Positions 61,153-64,000 of a stretch of 64,000 bases of DNA are shown in pieces. The number at the start of each line of letters is the position of its first letter. Position 1 is the stretch's first letter. The notes below the pieces were generated by a model. The model worked only from the letters and a program-made list of their open reading frames with translations, did not search any database and was not told the DNA's origin. The DNA comes from CAVURS01 sp963795385 (GTDB taxonomy: Bacteria > Actinomycetota > Actinomycetes > Actinomycetales > CAVURS01), in NCBI GenBank assembly GCA_963795385.1, contig CAWCHK010000014.1, forward strand, positions 682,001 through 746,000. The letters are read 5' to 3'. The position numbers and the translations under genes were made by a program.

Positions 61153-62103
61153 ATGGGTCGGTACGCCTCGCGCCGGATCCCCTCCGCGCTGCTGGTGCTG
61201 CTGGTCGCCTCGGTCATCGTCTTTATCGTGCCGAGGCTCGCGTCCGGCGACGCCGCCGACGTCCTGGCCGGGCCGGACGCCAGCGAGGCCACCAAGGACG
61301 CGGTCCGGGCTGATCTCGGACTGACCCGAAGCCCGGTGGTGCAGTACCTGATCTGGATGCGCGGGCTGCTCTCCGGCAATCTCGGCACGTCCTACATCCG
61401 CAAACAGCCCGCGAGCGCGGCGATCGGCGCGGCGCTCGGCCAGACGGTCACCTTGACTCTCGCGGCCCTGCTCGTCGCGCTCGTCCTCGGAGGGGCGGCC
61501 GGGATCGCGATGGGGATGGGCCGCGGTGGGATCATGGCCAGGGTCGTCGGCGCACTGGTATCACTCGCGTTCGCGGTCCCGCCGTACGTGAGCGGAGTGC
61601 TCATGGTGCTGCTGTTCGCGGTCACCGTGCGGCTGCTGCCCGCGACCGGCTACCAGGCGATCTTCGACGACCCGACGGTCGCGGTGCAGTACCTCCTGAT
61701 GCCGGCCCTGTGCCTGGGCCTACCGGCAGCAGCGACGATCGCGCGGTTCCTGAGCGCCTCGATCAAGCAGGTTCTCGACGAGGAGTTCGTCCTCAGCGGC
61801 GTGGCCAAGGGGCTCACCCAGGGCCGGCTGGTCCGGGCGCATGTTGTGCCGAACGCGCTGCCACCCGTGCTGACCATCCTCGGCATCCAGGTCGGCCAGC
61901 TGCTGGGCGGTGCGATCGTGGTGGAGGCGATCTTCGGCTGGCACGGGGTCGGCGACCTGCTCGTCACCTCGGTGCTCAGCCGCGACTACGTGCTGGTCCA
62001 AGACCTGTTGCTGTTCACCGTTGGCGTCTTCGTCGTTGTTCAGCTCCTCACCGACCTCGCGCAGGCCGCGATCGACCCGCGCGTTCGACTGGAGGCGGCA
62101 TGA
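61153..62103 (+). CDS. Opp/Dpp-type ABC transporter permease (DppB-like)
   Basis: A 316-residue permease. The N-terminal helix (RIPSALLVLLVASVIVFIVP) and VVQYLIWMRGLLSGNLGTSY are typical of DppB/OppB. The EAA-like loop is FVLSGVAKGLTQGRLVRAHV with PNALPPVLTILGIQVGQLLG. A strong GGAGGAGGTGAT ribosome binding site precedes ATG 61153. The stop overlaps the second permease (ATGA). Confidence 0.94.
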   Translation: MGRYASRRIPSALLVLLVASVIVFIVPRLASGDAADVLAGPDASEATKDAVRADLGLTRSPVVQYLIWMRGLLSGNLGTSYIRKQPASAAIGAALGQTVTLTLAALLVALVLGGAAGIAMGMGRGGIMARVVGALVSLAFAVPPYVSGVLMVLLFAVTVRLLPATGYQAIFDDPTVAVQYLLMPALCLGLPAAATIARFLSASIKQVLDEEFVLSGVAKGLTQGRLVRAHVVPNALPPVLTILGIQVGQLLGGAIVVEAIFGWHGVGDLLVTSVLSRDYVLVQDLLLFTVGVFVVVQLLTDLAQAAIDPRVRLEAA

Positions 62104-62975
62104 CCGCCGCGAGCGCGGACGTGATGGCCGACGTCAGTGCCGTTCCCGTCCCCACTGGTAGGGCCCGCTGGGGTCGCGCGCTGCGCTACCCGGAGACCGT
62201 CGTGGGCGTGGTGATCGTCGTGCTTCTCCTGGGAGCGGGCCTTCTGGCCCCGCTGCTGGCGCCGTACGGCGTCGATGCGCAGAGCAGTGGCAGCTTCGCC
62301 GGGGCGAGCGGTCAGCACCTGCTCGGCACCGACGAGTTCGGCCGTGACGTGTTCAGCCGGGTGCTGTTCGGCATCCGCCAGGACGTCGTGGTCGCCGGAC
62401 TCGCCGTACCCCTGGGCGCAGTGCTCGGGACCGCGCTCGGACTGCTCTGCGGGGTGCATCGACTGCTCGACTCCCTCATCCAGCGTGCCTTCGACGTCCT
62501 GCTCGCGTTCACGGCGCTGGTCATGGGGGTTGCGGTGTCGGCCACGGCGATCGGTCCGGGACTCGAAGCGATCGTGGTGACCGTCGTCTTCGTCAACGTG
62601 CCGCTGTTCGGACGATTGACGCGCGCTGCCGTCCGGTCCCAGCAGAACAGGGACTACGTCGTCGCGGCCGAGCTCATCGGCGCCGCTCCCAGCCGCGTGC
62701 TGCTGCGGCACATCTTGCCCAACGCACTGGACGCCCTCATCGTCCAAGCGGCGCTGAGCCTCTCCATGGCGGTCTTCATCGAGGGAGCCATGAGCTTCGT
62801 CGGCATCGGTATCCGGCCGCCCCAGCCCTCGCTGGGCAGTCTGCTGCGGACGAGCACCAACTTCCTGCACCAAAACCCTTGGTACGCCCTCGGACCCATC
62901 ATCGTGGTCACGCTTCTCGTCCTGGGCTTCAACCTGATCGCCGACGGCCTCAACCGAGGGCTGCTGCGCCGATGA
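62100..62975 (+). CDS. Opp/Dpp-type ABC transporter permease (DppC-like)
   Basis: A 291-residue permease. QHLLGTDEFGRDVFSRVLFG is the hallmark of DppC/OppC; the EAA loop is YVVAAELIGAAPSRVLLRHI followed by LPNALDALIVQAALSLSMAV; the end has PPQPSLGSLLRTS. The ATM start overlaps the stop of the first permease (ATGA), and its stop overlaps the SMP-30 start. No ATPase gene (DppD/F) is in the window; it may lie beyond 64000. Confidence 0.94.
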   Translation: MTAASADVMADVSAVPVPTGRARWGRALRYPETVVGVVIVVLLLGAGLLAPLLAPYGVDAQSSGSFAGASGQHLLGTDEFGRDVFSRVLFGIRQDVVVAGLAVPLGAVLGTALGLLCGVHRLLDSLIQRAFDVLLAFTALVMGVAVSATAIGPGLEAIVVTVVFVNVPLFGRLTRAAVRSQQNRDYVVAAELIGAAPSRVLLRHILPNALDALIVQAALSLSMAVFIEGAMSFVGIGIRPPQPSLGSLLRTSTNFLHQNPWYALGPIIVVTLLVLGFNLIADGLNRGLLRR

Positions 62976-63892
62976 TCCATCCGACGCCAGCCATCTCCCA
63001 GCGGGGCGACCTCGCCGTCTCGACCCATCAACTGACCCCAGGTGGTGCGCTGCTCGGCGAGTCGCCGCGATGGGACAGCCGCACCGGCAGAGCCCTGTGG
63101 GTCGACCTGTGGGGCGGGCTGCTGCACGCCACGGACCCGGCGAGTGGGGAGACCGAAACACGCGACGTCGGTGCGCCACTGTCCGCGGTGGTGCTCACCA
63201 CCCGGGGTACCGCCGTCGTCACCCAGGGCTTGCACGTCCTCGAGCTCACCGACAACGGACTGCGAGACGTGCTCGACCTGCCGGAGCGCGAGGGTCTGCG
63301 GACCAACGACGCCTCGGTCGACGCGGCGGGCCGGCTGTGGGTCGGGACCATGTTCACGCCCGGCCGCGAGGGCGCCGCGGGTTCCCTGTGGCGCTGGGAG
63401 CCGGGCGAAAGAGAGGCCGTCCGAGTTCTCGACGACGTGCTGCTGGCCAACGGGATCGGGTGGAGCCCGGCCGGCGACCGCCTCTTCTTCGTCGACTCGA
63501 CCCGGCAGCGGGTCACGGCGTACCCGTTCGACGTGGCGACGGGAAGGCTCGGGGGCGCCGAGCCCTTCGTTCAGGTGCCCTCTGGGGCCGGACTCCCCGA
63601 CGGGCTCGCCGTCGCCGCCGACGGCTCCGTCTGGCTGGCCCTCGCGGGTGGTGGCGCGGTCCACCGGTACGACGCAGAGGGCGCCCTCCTCGAGCGCATC
63701 GAGCTGCCGGTCCAATACCCCACCAGCTGTGCTTTCGGAGGGCCAAGCCTGACCGATCTGCTGGTCACGACCGGGTCGCGCCAGCTGCCGAGCGCCATCC
63801 GGGGCCAGGCTGTGGCCGACGGGGCCGGCGCCCTCTTCCGCGTCGACGCCGGTGTGGCCGGGCTGGCGCCCAACCGTCTGGAGATCCCGTGA
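62972..63892 (+). CDS. SMP-30/gluconolactonase family protein
   Basis: A 306-residue six-bladed beta-propeller lactonase. Metal ligands fit the family: Glu in LLGESPRWDS, Asn in LRTNDASVDAAGRLWVGTM, Asn in LLANGIGWSPAGDRLFFVDS and Asp in GLPDGLAVAADGSVWLALAG. It hydrolyses sugar lactones to aldonic acids. ATG overlaps the permease stop (ATGA) and its stop overlaps the SDR start (GTGA), so five genes form one tight operon. Confidence 0.93.
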   Translation: MIHPTPAISQRGDLAVSTHQLTPGGALLGESPRWDSRTGRALWVDLWGGLLHATDPASGETETRDVGAPLSAVVLTTRGTAVVTQGLHVLELTDNGLRDVLDLPEREGLRTNDASVDAAGRLWVGTMFTPGREGAAGSLWRWEPGEREAVRVLDDVLLANGIGWSPAGDRLFFVDSTRQRVTAYPFDVATGRLGGAEPFVQVPSGAGLPDGLAVAADGSVWLALAGGGAVHRYDAEGALLERIELPVQYPTSCAFGGPSLTDLLVTTGSRQLPSAIRGQAVADGAGALFRVDAGVAGLAPNRLEIP

Positions 63893-64000
63893 GCACCCTG
63901 GCCGGCACCATCAGCATCGTTACGGGCGCGGCCCGGGGAATCGGGCGAGCAGTCGCGGAGCATCTCGCCGCGCTAGGCAGCGTCGTCGTCGCCCTGGATA
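63889..64000 (+). CDS. SDR family dehydrogenase, cut by the window end
   Basis: The first 37 residues are visible: TISIVTGAARGIGRAVAEHL is the Rossmann TGxxxGIG motif of short-chain dehydrogenases, and VVVALD ends the second strand, where the acidic residue indicates NAD preference. It is likely the sugar dehydrogenase that makes the lactone for the SMP-30 protein encoded just before. GTG 63889 overlaps the upstream stop. Confidence 0.88.
   Translation, partial: MSTLAGTISIVTGAARGIGRAVAEHLAALGSVVVALD

Overview
The window is high-GC, gene-dense DNA from an actinobacterium (Actinomycetota). The evidence is the codon bias, the many GTG starts and GTGA/TGATG stop-start overlaps, a PurS-PurQ-PurL type FGAR amidotransferase, a DUF3073 protein, a BldC-type regulator and a chaplin-like LAxTG surface protein. 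The order purF, purM, DUF3073, valine/leucine dehydrogenase, bldC is the order known from Streptomyces. The presence of chaplin domains suggests a hyphal or aerially growing actinomycete. The exact family cannot be read from the sequence.

Layout. 0.3-16.5 kb: a LuxR-type regulator, purA, an acetyltransferase, a MerR-MFS efflux pair, glutaryl-CoA dehydrogenase, a lipoprotein amidase, an M1 peptidase divergent from a class III aminotransferase, then purD-purC, an MBL hydrolase and purS-purQ-purL. 16.5-21.2 kb: a lipoprotein and a polyamine-type (PotABCD-like) ABC transporter. 21.2-30.9 kb: thioesterase, HAD phosphatase, sterol-carrier-like protein, purF-purM, DUF3073, a secreted repeat protein, the chaplin-like protein, amino-acid dehydrogenase, bldC and a 52-aa protein. 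31-39.3 kb: a GcvT-like aminomethyltransferase and an FAD oxidoreductase controlled by a divergent TetR, MarR plus a phosphotransferase, a methyltransferase, a zinc alcohol dehydrogenase and a LigD-type polymerase domain. 39.4-46 kb: a secreted protein and lipoprotein pair, hemerythrin, DUF1003, a Ddn-like reductase, a substrate-binding/VWA protein and a second PotD-like protein. 46-53.7 kb: an accessory stretch with a Schlafen/AlbA_2 gene, an integrase-N-terminal-like mini-protein, two alpha/beta hydrolases, two SnoaL proteins and a TetR. 53.7-57.7 kb: a two-component system and two membrane proteins. 58-64 kb: a probable sugar-acid catabolic operon (enolase-superfamily dehydratase, Opp/Dpp-type ABC transporter, SMP-30 lactonase, SDR dehydrogenase) that runs off the end.

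Two properties run through the whole window. First, many genes start at an ATG or GTG placed 6-8 bases after a TAnnnT -10 box with no Shine-Dalgarno, which is the signature of leaderless transcripts. Second, eleven genes are interrupted by about 25 one-base insertions or deletions, and one by an in-frame TAG. Each reads through cleanly if a single base is added or removed. These changes are clustered in accessory and transport genes and absent from the purine genes. They may be assembly errors or genuine decay, and raw reads are needed to decide. No tRNA, rRNA, CRISPR array or transposase was recognised.
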